The notes under the pieces: model-generated | What the model was told of the DNA's origin: nothing | Seen by the model: only the letters and a program-made list of their open reading frames with translations | Database searches by the model: none | Program-made: the position numbers and the translations under genes | Shown here: piece by piece, positions 12,134 to 24,329 of the stretch | Position numbering within the stretch: the first letter of the stretch is position 1 | Layout of the letters: each line of letters opens with the position of its first letter | NCBI RefSeq assembly: GCF_030272615.1 | Contig: NC_081408.1 | Span: 402,471,889 to 402,535,888, forward strand | Length of the DNA: 64,000 nucleotides | Direction: 5' to 3' | Source: Cryptomeria japonica | Taxonomy: Eukaryota; Streptophyta; Pinopsida; Cupressales; Cupressaceae

Positions 12134-12179
12134 AATTTGTCATTCAATTTGTCATTCAATTTGTCATTCAATTTGTCAT
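12134..12179. repeat. 12-bp tandem repeat, nearly four copies
   Basis: The unit aatttgtcattc is repeated three times exactly from 12134 to 12169, then partly to 12179. Simple slippage repeat in non-coding DNA. Confidence 0.85.
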
Positions 12180-13205
12180 AATCATGCTAATTATTGGTCT
12201 AACTGCCCTTTTTAATTTTAGGGACTTTTTTCCTATAAATTGAGTTATTTTCTTCAATCATTCATAACCACAATTCGAGTATCCTTATACTATTTCTTTC
12301 AAATCGCTCTTACAATCCAACTTGCTTTCAATCACTTGCATTTGTAGGTGACACCCACATAATTTGAAGGAGAAATAATGACAATGGGGGAGCTCTGAAG
12401 GAGATTCCAACACTTTGGTTTGCATTTCTTTTGATATCTCATCTTCATTTCCTTTATTGAGTGTATTAGAAGTTGATTTCATTTCACTTAGGTTTTGTGG
12501 TTACCTGATTTATTGCTTTGATACTTATACCTTATTTCCTAGTTATAGGTTGTAGTGATCTCTTGTTTTCATCTATTGGGTTCTGTAGATATGTGATGTT
12601 TCCATTGTTAAAATGACATGTATAATGTGAATGTCTAGATGTTCAAGTGGATTTCAGATTTATAGAGATGGTTTTCTAGGTTTTACATGTTAACTAAAAT
12701 CTATAGTATGTAGATATGTAGTAGGAATAGATTTAGGGTGTTATGGATGGAGACAGTTATAAGTTTGCATGGTTACTTGGAAGGTAATTATTGATCTATG
12801 TGTAATCCTTTGTGGGTTTGTTTGGAAAATTAGATCTAGCATTGATTCTAGTGTTTGAGTCTTAGAAATTCAAATGTTATGCCTAATTATCTTTTTTATG
12901 CATGATACTGGTGTTGGGTTGACTTTTTCAATTATTTAAGATCAGAGCATTCATAATGTATTTCTTCTTTGAGATGTTGCATATATGTTGATAATATAAA
13001 TTGTCTAGTGAAAATTTGATCTGGTAGTGTTGATGACGATGTTAGCACTACCAATGATAGGAGATCCAAAATCAAGCTCCTCTCTTGAAAAGTGCATGAA
13101 TGTATGCTTGAAGGTTCTGTTAGGCTAGCTCTTAGCCACATAGGATAGATCAATGGGAACAAATGTGTTGTAAACAAGGGATCTTACTGGTTTTACCACT
13201 GGAAA

Positions 13206-16200
13206 TGTAACAACCTCTCTCGTTAATGCAAATCTTTTTTTGGGGAAATTTTTAAAATCTATATGAATTGTGAATCATAGTAACTACAATTATGCTAGCT
13301 ATTCTATACTACTTGAGATTGTAAATAAAATTGCAAAAGATTTGGGTTAAGAGAAATCAACTTTGAAAATGAAATCTAGCGGACAATGTTAATCAATGAA
13401 TCATTCAAAGCAATGAAGATCAAACCACAACGAGAGAAACCATATTTGTGCAAATTATATTATCACAATTCATGGAAATATGATATAATTATCTATGAAA
13501 ACAAAATATTACCACAATAATTTTTAGAACGCATCAAATTGCAAATCCATTACCCATGCGCACATGCAAGACAAAATTCATAATATGCTCTTGGAAATTC
13601 ATTGTAGCTAAGTTATCCCTTGCTCTTGAATCATTCAACAACCAAAAATACCATTGACTAAGTTGTTTGGACAATTAACATAAACTGAGATATTAAAATA
13701 TGAATAAAATTCATCCACACTTCACAAGATTTGGCAAATTTTACATCAAAGCTATATTAATATTTTATCAAAATGTATATGCAAAGTATCCAGCCCCTAT
13801 TACAGTCAAAATTAGGGTTTATATAGTGGTTGGAAATGAAAATTCAAAAACCTAAAAACTAGGGTTTGTAGGCGAAATTAATGTCCAACATCAATTAAAA
13901 GAAGTTGAAAAACTAAGTCTAAACTAAATGTTGTGGTGTAGGAGCACATAGTTGAGTAAAACTCTCCTTTTTGAGTATTTAATTCTTTCATGTTTGTAAT
14001 GTATTGTGTCAAGTTTATAATGTTGTTTTAGGTTTTTGTGTGTCTTGTCTAGTGGTTTTGATCTCATTTTGGGCTCAAGAGGTCAAGTTTTGCCTTTCAG
14101 GCTTTGAGTTGACAATTTTTGGCAAAAATGTGCAAAATTGCCAAAAAGGTCTTCTAATGCTTTCCAAAGCATTGAAACATGTTTGATAAGTGTTTTTAAG
14201 CATTTATAAGGTGTTTAGACAAGTTGATAAGGTTAGATTGTCAAAAATGTCTTTTGGAGCAAGAAATGTTGTCATTTGGGCTTGCAAAAGTTGTCAAAGT
14301 TGTCATTTTTTGGTTTTTCTTGTAAAATACAGCTTTGGAAGCCTCATGTCCATACAGGGCTTGGTAAATAATTGGGAAAACTATAAAAAGGCCTCTCTTT
14401 TCCTTAAGAAAGGTTGGTGATTGTATGAACAAGAGAAACTTAATAGAAATCATGAAATTTTGGCTTTTATGACTGTTTTTTTCTTCCTTGGAGTAACAGT
14501 CCATACTGTAGCACTCTAGTCCATACTGTACCTCTTGTAAAGTGTGCATAGTATTTTTACAATTCTCTCTAAGTGATTGTTGTTCTGGTTTCCTTTGACA
14601 AATTGATTGTAAAAAATTATTTCACTTCTGTGTGTTCTCTGCCCTATCAAGGGTTTGAGGTTACAAAATGCCACCACTTGACTGATCCAAGTATGGGATC
14701 CCACAAAATGGATTTAGTCAAGTTGGTACGCATGTATATAGTGTAAATATGCTTCATCTTGTGCCAGAATGGTGTTTGGAAGAAGGATTTGAGTGAATAC
14801 TAGGCAAGTATTGGTTACTCGGCTAGTAGCATGATCAAAAACTCAAAAATTGCACCCAAAAGTAATTTGGAGTGAACAAGTGTATGAGGCAGAGGTTTGG
14901 ACATATGGCCAAGGGTGTTGAGAATCACCTTGGTTTGTTAGAGAAGCTTGTTTCTACTAAACATGCTTAGTTTGTAAGCAAAACAATGAGTTCACTGTTT
15001 TTGTGAATTTATTGATATTGTGTGTAGCAAGTTCTTCAAATACCTTTCAAGTTTTGAAAACTCTTCAAACTCATTGCTACAGAGAATTTTATGAGTGTCT
15101 TGATTTTTTTCCATGCCATGAAGTGTTTGGAGTGAAGTATTAAAGTTTTAAAAGTGTAGACTTAACAATGAACTAACTGTGACAGGGTTATGACAGTCAT
15201 ATACATATTTTAGTTCCAGTTGTTTGCCAAGTGTTTGGTCTAATGATTGCAAGGCAGTAATAGGGGAAGGCTTATTTTGGTTTGGCATAATTTCTAAGAC
15301 AATTTGGAGGCTTGATTAGTGGACTTGGGAAGAATTCTCTATGTTCTTTGGTCTAAACCCTACCAAACCCTACAATTATATCACAAATAGTGGACGGTCC
15401 TCATTTTGCACTAACAGTGGCCTAAATCATGAAAATCCATTAGAATATACCTTTAAAATACCATCCAAATCAAGGTTGTTGGAGGTGAGACCCATCATAG
15501 AGCAGGATAAGCAAAAAAGTGTCAATTACCCCTCCACGGGCTAGTAGCCCTTTTGACTGCATAACACACACTTTAGAAGAACCCGATTGCAAGGAGGACT
15601 TTGGGACTTATGAAACTTTATGAGGTCATTCCAAAATAGTAAAATAAGCAACATATAGACCCCTAGACAATGGGCAATCCCTTTTGGAGGTTTTGACCCT
15701 TAGTTGGTGAGTTGAGTAAACCAAATGCTATAGGCCTTAAACTAAGTTTGATTGTCAAATCTTGAGTAAATCTTGTTGCTCTACATGTCCATGTTGGAGT
15801 CTCCTAATGCACTCTAAAATAGTGAGTTGAATGCCAAAAGAATATAGATTGAGAAATGTGTAGATGGGTGGAGTGAGCAATTGAAGAAAGTTTGAGCAAC
15901 GGTGCGAGTTTCCACCAAAAAGGGAGGTTGTTGGTGAAGACTTGTAGAGAGACCTGACTATTGTAACTAAACTTGATATTTGCAAACATAAGGAGTAGTC
16001 ATAAACAATACTTTTGTTTCCTATTGTAATTTCTTGACCAAAATTGGCCTTTTGAGCACTTGCCTAGAAACCTCCCTATCATGTTGACTGCTCTAAACTC
16101 TATCCAAGTGGTAGAAAACTGATTTGGGTGGCCAAATCCAAGGAGAAACACAACTATATCCACCATTTTGAATTGTTGATGACTGTCATTCTTTTACTTG

Positions 16201-16503
16201 CAAATTTGCATGAAAATGAGTTTCTTTTCCTTCCATATGCCTGTTGCACTTAACTAAAAGCTACTAGAGTTATTGTAACGTGAAAAACAAGGAATAAATG
16301 CCCTTTATTATTAATATTTGGCCCCATTATGAACTGAGAGTTATTTGATATAAAACTGAAACCAAAACTACTTTTTCCTTACCTGACTTTTGACTTCTAT
16401 TTTTAGAAACTTTTCAAAATTGGAACGATTCAAACTTAACTATCAGCTAGAAAATGTTGCTTCAAGCTTTCCATCACCCATGTAACTTGCTATATTTGGT
16501 ATA
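13206..16503. other. Non-coding stretch, possible decayed LTRs
   Basis: No coding frame is convincing. At 13206 the sequence tgtaacaacctc looks like the 5' edge of a plant gypsy LTR, but I could not find its other edge or a target duplication. At 14381-14390 ctataaaaag is a good TATA-like box. A 13-bp direct repeat, agtccatactgta, occurs at 14498-14510 and 14518-14530. The rest is AT-rich with no other structure that I can see. Confidence 0.4.
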
Positions 16504-16963
16504 TGTGTGGATGAAATCGTGTGCAAATGCAAATGATTGAAAATCTAAATTAAGCAATCTAAGCTAATCTGAAATCACTCAAACACCTCAAGATTGAGAA
16601 TATTGTTAAAAGGAGATTAGAAAGCATCAAATAACAATAGTTAAAAGAAAACCAGTGTCCTCTTGATTTGATTGTTCTCCAGTCAGATGTGTGTAAAAGT
16701 TAGGAGACATGTTATCAGAATGGAATATTTTAAGAAGGGTATAGAAAAGGGGAATTAATTAATTCAAGGATTTGAAGAAAAGGGGAGGGATAATTAATTA
16801 AGAGATTACTTAATTAATTTGGCTATGGGGCATGGATTCATTTAATTAATTTAGCTAAAAGGAATGCTTGATTTTAATTGAATAATATGAATTATTTAAG
16901 TAATACAAGCAACTTAGGAGATTTGATTTGATTGATATAATCGGTCAAATTTAAGTGGCTATA
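16504..16963 (-). repeat. Element 2 3' LTR, internally deleted (460 bp)
   Basis: It matches the two ends of the 5' LTR at 29200-30252. Bases 16504-16693 align with 29200-29390 and bases 16694-16963 with about 29970-30252. About 580 bp of the middle are absent. It begins with tgtgtgg and ends with ta, where the partner LTR ends in ca. Confidence 0.88.
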
Positions 16964-16978
16964 TTTTGCCCCTCTTCG
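16964..16978 (-). other. Element 2 polypurine tract
   Basis: Read on the minus strand, cgaagaggggcaaaa lies directly before the 3' LTR and would prime plus-strand DNA synthesis. Element 3 has an almost identical tract before its own 3' LTR. Confidence 0.85.
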
Positions 16979-18134
16979 TAATGGTGCTAGAATAGCATCA
17001 GTGTGAAGACAACAAGACACCTGTGACTCAAAGAAAAGGGAGCGAGGGAAAATAATGCCCCAAACTGCACAAACAATAGATAGTGGATGAGGGAAGGGGT
17101 GCCCCCTCGAGAGGGTGTATGGGAGATGGGACCTGGGCGACGTCTCAAAAGAGACAATGCCACAGTGAATAGGATGGAGGACAAGAAGTAGATAGGAAGA
17201 GGAGAAAAGGAAAATGCACAAAACTTATTTTGATTTAGCAGTGTATGTGAGTCACCAAGGTATGAAGAACCAGGGTGGAATTTCACAGCCGATGCATGGA
17301 CTAACACATATAATAGACACACAAGGCTAATCCAACACCATATAGAGTTACAGAGACCCTGCAGGAAATGATATTAGAATAACCACAAGTAGGAGATATG
17401 ACCCAATGTAACATGAGATAGTCAAGACCTTATGAGGGTACAACAAGGGACATATCCAAAAAGACATGCCAAGCAAAAACCAAAAGCCATGAGATCGCAT
17501 CCGAAGCCTTGTTATTCCTAGTGCACCATGATATAAAAGATCATAGTGACCAAGAGGAAACAAGACCCGAGGAGCTTGAAAAAGATAAACAAAGATAAAA
17601 AAGAACCAAAACCAACAAAAGCACCTCATATATCTTTTGTCAAAGGAGGACCGACGAATGAGGATTGATGATTTCATCTGATGAGAGGAAGGATACATCC
17701 TTCGTAGACTAATGATGAGATGAAGGATCAATGAGGCTGGCTAACAAAAAGGAACCTGATAGGATTATGATGACAAAATTCTAAAGGATAAATTTTGATG
17801 TACTAGCTAATAGGATACGATCTTGAAGGATAGGACCAACACACACAATATGTATAACAAAACTTATAGACAAGGGAAAAGCTACCGAACAGAACCCAGA
17901 TGAATATACAAGATAGACATATGCATAGGGAACCCAATGTAGAGGTTTTTTACAAGGACTACATAAGAGAAATGAAAAGCGAAGAAAATGGATGTGAGGG
18001 AATGTGGGTACACTAAGATACCACATGGAAAAGAGGTGGATGTGATGGTAATGTAAATGGGGGCAGGTAAAAATGGCTACCATGCCATGGAAAGATGGAT
18101 GCGAGAACTAAAGGATAATGAGAATGCCCCTTTA
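16979..18134 (-). other. Element 2 3' spacer, no gene recognised
   Basis: Between the post-pol motif and the PPT there are several open frames, including 127 codons at 17348-17731 on the minus strand. They are hydrophobic, unlike any retroelement domain, and lack the antisense plant-mobile-domain signature that element 3 carries in the same place. I read this as untranslated spacer. Confidence 0.45.
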
Positions 18135-18139
18135 CACAT

Positions 18140-18205
18140 GGTGCCTGTTGCCAATTTCTTATCATATGTACATGTCCAAGATGCCTGTTTGCCAAGTTTT
18201 CTCTA
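18140..18205 (-). ncRNA. Post-pol conserved motif of element 2 (possible RNA structure)
   Basis: On the minus strand at 18205-18182, gaaaacttggcaaacaggca closely resembles gaaaacctggtaaacaggca found at 45166-45185 in element 3, also just after pol. The core can pair as CTTG with CAGG around a short loop; the element 3 copy has CCTG with CAGG, so a G-U pair replaces G-C. A second partial copy lies at 18140-18157. Function is unknown. Confidence 0.45.
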
Positions 18206-18299
18206 ATGGATGAATTTATTTGTCTTTATTATTTTTATTTTTGCTTTTATTTGAATTTTTTATTTTTTATTTGTTTTGGATTTTTATTTTTATTTTTGA

Positions 18300-19500
18300 C
18301 CATGAGGTACACTGCCATGGACTAGGCATAGAATATTTTTAAGTGCAGGATATTAAAGGGATCATTGAGAGGCTCCCCTTCTAGAGTGAATAATTGATAG
18401 GTCCTTGAACCATATTTTGTTGTGACCACATAGGGACCACCCTAGCTAGCTTGAAATTTTCCTTCCTTCTCTTGATCCTACTAATTCCATGGATTTTTGC
18501 AAAGGACTAGATCACCTACTTCAAACTCATGAGGGTGAACTATTTTTTGATTCTATCATTTTAATCTAGTTTGATAAACTTGCAGATGATCATATGCTTT
18601 CTAATATCGTTTGTCAAGGAGATCAAGCTGAGCTAGTCTCGCCACTCTATAGTCTTCATCTGAAATAAATTCTTTCAATGATATATGCAGTGATGGTAAT
18701 TTAACCTTAATTTGTAAGATGACTTCTGCACCATAGACAAGGGAATATGAGGTGGATCTAGTAGGAGTTTGAATGCTGGTATTATAGGCCCAAAGGGCAG
18801 GATTGAGATGGAGATGCCAATCACAACCAGTTTCATTGGCAACCTTCTTGAGGATGCGAACAGGGTTTTATTGGTTGCCTCAGCTTGGTCATTCCCTTGA
18901 GGGTAATATGGAGTAGACCAATGATGTTGAATATGGAATGTGGAACAAAGATCACACATATGTTGGTTTTTGAATTGGGTTTCATTATCATTAATAATGG
19001 TGGAGGTAATCCCATAGTAGCAAATGATATGGTACAAAATAAACTTGGACACCAGTGGTGAGGGTAATGGTTTCAACCCTCTTGGTGAAATAATCTATTG
19101 CAACAATGATAAACTTGTGTCCATATGAGGAAGGAGGGTGAATCTTACCAACAAGGTCCAAGGCCCATGTGGAAAAAGGCCATGGTGTTGTTATTGGCTA
19201 CAAATGCTAAGCTGGAACATGAATCAGGTTTCTGTGTTGCTGATAAGACACACATTTCTTCATAAATTCACAACAATCATGTTCCATGGTGGGCCAGTAT
19301 TATCTCACTATTAAGAGCTATTTGGCAAGAACATATCCACTCGTGTGAGTGCCACAAGTTCCAATGTGCACTTCTTTCATCACAAGATTAGATTCATCTA
19401 AATCTAGACATCTAGAGAGGATGTCATGGTAGTCGCGATGATATAGATTGTCTCCTATAAGGGTGTATCAGGCACAACGATTGATTAGGTTACGACGATC
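18300..19500 (-). pseudogene. Element 2 integrase, degraded
   Basis: HHCC region: EVHIGTCGTHTSG, followed by KKCVSYQQ, in which the second Cys appears replaced by Tyr. The core shows TWALDLVGKIHPPSS with the first Asp, a VAIDYFTKRVE segment, IINDNETQF with the second Asp, and QAEATNKT with the catalytic Glu. The tail includes FEVGDLVLCKNPWN and ends near 18300 at a HLKIFYA motif, the normal family end. Multiple stops interrupt it, including three in a row near 18990. The order and sequence parallel the integrase of element 3. Confidence 0.85.
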
Positions 19501-19689
19501 ATGATGGGAAATGTTGAGTGGTAGGGTACCATCTTTTAGGTATGCATGGATGTTGTGGTACCAAGGGGATTGGGGTCCAATAATGTTGCAGACCATTTCC
19601 ATATGTGATGTTTCAAATATGGGTTGAAGAATTTGTTCTACTAAAAACTCATACCTTATACTATCAGACTCAATCACGAGAAGAGACCC

Positions 19690-20065
19690 ACTGGTGGCCA
19701 TTGCATTGACTGCTTTGTTATGTGCTTTGGGGATTTGATCAAATATTATACTCTAAAAATTTTTGCTTAAGTTCATCAACCATTCTTTTATATGTCAAGA
19801 GCTTGTCATCCTTAGTTTGATAAACATCATTTACCTTCTAAATGACTAGTTGTGAATCTCCATAAACTAGGAGATCTGAGATATTCCACTGAATAATTAT
19901 CTTTAGACCAGTGATAAGTCCTTCATATTCAACAATGTTATTGGTACATGGAAAAGACAACTTGACTGACTTGGGGATGAGATTGCCTTGAGGCGTGACA
20001 AACAAGAAACCTGGTCCTGAACCATTATGAATATGGAATCCATCAAAGTGTAGTTTTCAGGGAGA
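19690..20065 (-). pseudogene. Element 2 archaeal-type RNase H
   Basis: Read downward from about 20060: an FDGFHIHNGSGPG start with the first catalytic Asp, NIVEYEGLITGLK with the conserved Glu, LLVYGDSQLVI with the next Asp, then a helical segment rich in Lys. It is broken by a stop at about 19843 and ends in a frame-shifted ATSGSLL segment. This second RNase H between the ordinary RNase H and integrase is the hallmark of Tat/Ogre elements. Confidence 0.8.
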
Positions 20066-20174
20066 TTGTGTTGTGATGTTTCATACATACTCATTTGGGA
20101 ATTATGTGAAGAGGAGATAAGCATCAACCAAGGCTGTTTCAAAAAACTAATCAGCGATGACCTATCCTTTGATT

Positions 20175-20562
20175 TCTTTTTTTGTCTACATATTGAGTGT
20201 CAAATTCGATGAGCAACATAACCCATTTACCAAAATTGGCCAGTGAGGGTTGTCTTGGAGAGCAAGTACTTCAAGGGATCAATTGTGAAAATGAGCTTAA
20301 CTGTATGACTTAACATGTAATGTCAAATCTTTTGCGAGTGAAAGACAACCACTAGACATGGTTTTTTATGGGAGAATGATTTAGATCATATCCAAGGTTT
20401 GACTTATGTAGTAGATTTCTCTTTATTTTCCTTAATCATCATGTTGGGTGAGAAGTGCCCCCAGAGCTATTGGAGTAATTAAAATATACAAGACCAAAGG
20501 ATGACTTAGAATGGTGGAATTAAAACTCGAGGATGAGCCAGGTAATCCTTGATCTTATCAAA
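20175..20562 (-). pseudogene. Element 2 retroviral-type RNase H, degraded
   Basis: Pieces across frames match the domain in element 3 at 42867-43229: DYLAHPRVLIPP, ALGALLTQHDD, REIYYISQTL, then segments corresponding to the KLRHYM and DPLKYLLSK regions. At least four stops and two frameshifts occur in under 400 bases, making this the most eroded part of the pol. Confidence 0.7.
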
Positions 20563-21400
20563 TTATTGTTGGCATTGGGCATCCCACTTGAATTTTGTAC
20601 CTTTTTTGAGAAGATGAGTAAAAGTTTGACACTTGTCTATGAGCTGGACGATGAAGCGGTAGACAAATTGTAACTTTTCTTGCAAGCTATGTATATTTCT
20701 CAAAATTCTGGGAGGAGGCATCTCTAATATTTCTTTGACTTTTTTAGCATCAATTTCAATGTTGCGCCTAGAGATTATGAATCCTAGGAGCCTACCTAAT
20801 GTAACTCCAAACACACACTTTTTAGGGTTTGGGCACAATTAAAACTTAGCCAGGTGCTCAAATATCTACTCTTGGACAACTGGATGTTCTACACTTGTCT
20901 TTGATTTACATAGTATTTCATCCATGTAATCTTCTAATATCTTATGCATGAGATCATGAAAAATCATTATCATGGCACATTTGTATGTGGCATCTACATT
21001 CTTGAGACCAAAAGGCATGACTTGGTAATAAAAGGCTACCCATTGGGTATTGAATATTGTCTTATGTGGATGTTCTTCTCCTATTTTTATGTAGTTATAT
21101 CCTAAGAATCCATCCATGAGGGAAAGCATTTTATGTCCTATTGTTAAATGGACAAGGATGTCGATGTTGTGAAGTAGAAAATCATCTTTGGGACATGCTT
21201 TATTCGTATCTTTGAAGTCTATACACACTCTGATGGCACCATCGGGCTTAGAGATAGGCACCACGTTAGAAATCCATTCTAAATAGTTTATGGGTCGAAT
21301 GAACTTAACCTCTAGGATCTTTTCTAACTCTATCTTGACCAACAATGTAAGTATAGGATGCATCTTGCACAATTTCTATTTGACTGGTTTAGCATTTGGA
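20563..21400 (-). pseudogene. Element 2 reverse transcriptase with YMDE motif
   Basis: The 168-codon open piece (21372-20866) carries PINYLEWISNVVPISKPDG, RVCIDFKDTNKACPKDDF, LSLMDGFLGYNYIKI with the first catalytic Asp, MPFGLKNVDATYKCAM, and the active-site motif EDYMDEILCKS, in which the usual second Asp of YxDD is Glu (20917-20928). A second piece (20838-20563) gives the thumb and connection: CVFGVTLGRLLGFIIS, the DAKKVKEILEMPPP segment and FTHLLKKGTKFKWD. A stop at 20863 separates them. Element 3 has the same Asp-to-Glu change. Confidence 0.88.
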
Positions 21401-22590
21401 TCAACTGCCAAGTGACGAACTACTAATTTGGGATCAAGACCAAACGTGTTTGGATAAGACCATGCGAAGTTAATGGGACACTTATGAAGGATCTCTAAGA
21501 ACACCTGCAGTTCCTCATCAGATAAAAGGCAACAACATGAGTGATGCATGGATTTTCTATTGTGCCCAAATTTTTTTCTTTGGTCTGATCGATGAGGATT
21601 GGTGATTTCTCAGGAACATGATCACCAATGAGGGGAAGAAGAGAATTGACATCTTTCAGTGCCTTAGAGAGGTTTTTACCAGAAGATACACCCTTTATTT
21701 TTACTCTTTTATGGTCTATAGGTTCCTTAGAAAGGTTTTCACCACAAGACTTGATCTTTTGATTCTTTTTCATTTTTGCAGTTAAGGATTCCTTATTCCC
21801 CAAAATAACCTTGAGGGTCTAGCTTGTATACTATGTTATGTTCTAGATATAATGGTACAGTGCACACTCAGTTGCTCCCACAAACTATAGGAGCACTATC
21901 ATTTTGGAATGTGTCTAGATGAGCAACAGTTTGACCCCAATCAATGAATTCAGGGTGGCGAAGGGGAAGGTCAATGAGGAGGATGAATGTGTCAAATAAA
22001 TAGGATGTGCCAAAGGATGAGGAGATATCTATATTGGCATATGCTTATTTGACAACCTCCTTAGGTATGTCTTCGATATTGACCAAAATATTTTCATTTT
22101 TTCTTGGAAGTGCTAATCAAACTTGAGGCTTAATGGGAGGGACATCCAAAACCAAGCCCTTGGTGGTTTACATTAGGAGATGGATCAATAGGTCTTTTTA
22201 TTCCTTGTTCTTCTTGGTCTAGTCTGCCACCTTGGTAGTTCCATTTTTTAGTAGCCTATTTGTGGGCGACATGGTATTTTTCCTTGAGTTTCTTGAGGAA
22301 AGCGTCATTATCTAAAGGGACATCCTTGAAGATCCATTTGTTAATATATCCTTTGATGACTTCATGATTTTGTTCACCCTAAGATTGGAATATGGTGGAG
22401 CCACACTGTTGGACTACAGATTCCTTCTTCTTCTACTCGGTATATTTTCCATGAGCATGTGGATCTATAGGTAAGGCACCTGCTATGAAAGTTCTTTGTA
22501 AGTCATATTCACAACAAGTAGCATCCTTAATCTTGAATTGGGAGAAAGATGATGAGATGGAAATCTTTTCTTTTGCAACAGGGATTATAG
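21401..22590 (-). pseudogene. Element 2 protease-to-RT linker, decayed
   Basis: Fragments of a charged, low-complexity linker can be read, including a Lys/Glu-rich piece at 21803-21495 with LIGDHVPEKSPILIDQ, which resembles the segment of element 3 around 41760-41820. The frames are too broken to follow continuously. A short run near 22200-22120 with QGLGFGCPSH may be the relic of a G-patch like that of element 3, but this is weak. Confidence 0.5.
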
Positions 22591-23300
22591 CATCTAGGTC
22601 AACATATGAGGAAGATGATGAGGCTTGTGAAGTTCCAACATTGATGCCAAGGCAATGATAGGGATATGGTAAGGAAGCCTCAAGAGCATGAAAATACTTG
22701 AACGCTTGGGCATCACCACAGATTGTGATTTCGCAACCTTGATATGGAACTTTGAGGCATTGATGATAAGTGGAAGGGATGGCCTACATGGCATGAATCC
22801 ATGGGAAACCGAGGAGAATGTTGAAGGACAAATCAAGATCAACAACATGGCATAAAGTTCTCTATGTCACTGGGACAACTTGAATTGGGAGATTGATCAT
22901 CCCTACTGAACTTCTCTCTTCATTGGCATAAGCCTTGATAGTGATACATTGATTGTGCATATCCGCAATAGTGTACCCCACTTGAGTAATAAGTTTTAAA
23001 GTACATAGGTTCAGGGCAGAACCATTATCAATCAGTACCCATTTGACCTTATAACGTTTGATGATGGCTTCAATACTTAACAAGAGAATGTGATCAGGAT
23101 TGGGGACCATAGAATTAGAGTGTGTGAAACTGAGGTGATACATGGAAGACAGATATGCGACCATGTCTTGGAATTGCATAGAATCAATATTGATAGGTAC
23201 ACGAGCCTCTTTCAACATTCAGGTAAGAATCTCTTGATGACTAGGTAAGGCTTTTAGCAAATCCAGGATGGAGATTTGTGTAAGGGTTTTCCCTAGGTGT
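22591..23300 (-). pseudogene. Element 2 aspartic protease region
   Basis: The 118-codon piece (23218-22862) includes FQDMVAYLSSMYHLSF and the active-site segment KWVLIDNGSALNLCTLKLI, with the catalytic Asp intact at 23027-23029, followed by ITIKAYANEERSSVG and INLPIQVVPVT. After a stop the frame continues with LSFNILLGFPWIHAM and STYHQCLKVPYQG, the second half of the fold as in plant gypsy proteases. It would cleave the gag-pol polyprotein. Confidence 0.82.
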
Positions 23301-23671
23301 TCAAGGATATTGTACTATGTAGACACTGGCATCATTAGGGTGGTGTCCAACGCCCCCCAAGAACTGATATACGAGCTCTACTAGTGGTTACTACACATTG
23401 GGTATCAGCCCCTTTGACTCAAATCATATTAACATGATCATCTGCCTGAGAAATGTAACCTATTAAAGGACCATAATCAAAGGGCACATTGTTGTAATTG
23501 ATGTTATTGGTGGTACAACTTTTCCAAGCATTGGATGTGTTCGCTTCTCCCTAGTTCTTAGGAAGAGAATTCTTATACATGCCAGGTTAGGATTTGGGGA
23601 CTTTCTCATAATAGGGTCAATAAAATTTTACCCTGGTCAATGAGGTATTGAACTAGGTGTTTAAGCTTCAT

Positions 23672-23713
23672 GCACTTGTTTTTATCATGACCCTTGATTT
23701 GATGATAGACACA
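23672..23713 (-). pseudogene. Element 2 gag zinc knuckle (CX2HX4GHX4C type)
   Basis: The minus strand reads CVYHQIKGHDKNKC, with Cys-X2-His spacing and the GH pair. This variant knuckle, with His at the second position, is shared with element 3 (39011-39052) and is characteristic of Tat-type gag. It would bind nucleic acid during packaging. No stop occurs inside it. Confidence 0.85.
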
Positions 23714-24329
23714 GTATACATTCTCCTTATACTAATCTCGTTTGGGTTTAGACTCATACTAATGGTTGTGTTTGAGGATATACAACCATGTTATGTTTCT
23801 CCATGCATTTGAGAAAGACATCTAAAGGTTCATTCATTGGTGTAATGTAACATCTTGGACCATTCTGACTTATTTGTCGAGGCGGAGTTTGAGAAATAGT
23901 GATTCTGTTTGTCTGATTAGCCTGCACATTTTATGAATGAGCTTGCAGTTGTTGATGACCTGGGAGTGATGAATTGACATCCATAGTCAGAGGTGTATTG
24001 GCATATGATTGTTGTGGAGGATTAGCATATATCTACAGGGAGGGTGTCTTTACAACCATGATCATTTGCACTATCTTGGAATCAATGACCCTATCGCCTA
24101 CAGTGTTCTTATTCTTGTTCCAATGCCTCTATTTGTCATGATCAGGCTTTTCAAAATACTCTTTGTAGAGTTTGATGATTCCTTCATCAATTAAATCCCG
24201 CTCTATGTATGGCCCTTTAGACATAATGTCCTTGAAGGTACTCACACAATTCAATATAATGTGATATGCCAACTTGGGGTGGAGATTACTAATAAAAATT
24301 GGGACTAGTTGAGTGTTCGTTATGGTGCA

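Larger units (their letters stand above)
10765..13205. other. Non-coding, LTR-like or leader region
   Basis: No coding frame. AT-rich with TTAATT runs, a TATA-like box at 11259, a perfect 10-bp inverted repeat at 11744-11780 and a 12-bp tandem repeat at 12134-12179. This composition resembles the LTRs of elements 2 and 3, so it may be an old LTR whose partner is outside the window. No second copy exists in the window, so I do not assign LTR edges. Confidence 0.4.

Noticed and set aside
13206-13970. Solo LTR beginning tgtaacaacctc
   Set aside because: No matching end or target duplication (ggaaa) could be found, so it is mentioned only in the non-coding entry.
16892-18083. Several hydrophobic minus-strand frames in the element 2 3' spacer, which might suggest an envelope-like protein
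   Set aside because: There is no signal-peptide and transmembrane pattern in a single frame, and the frames overlap and conflict; composition explains them.
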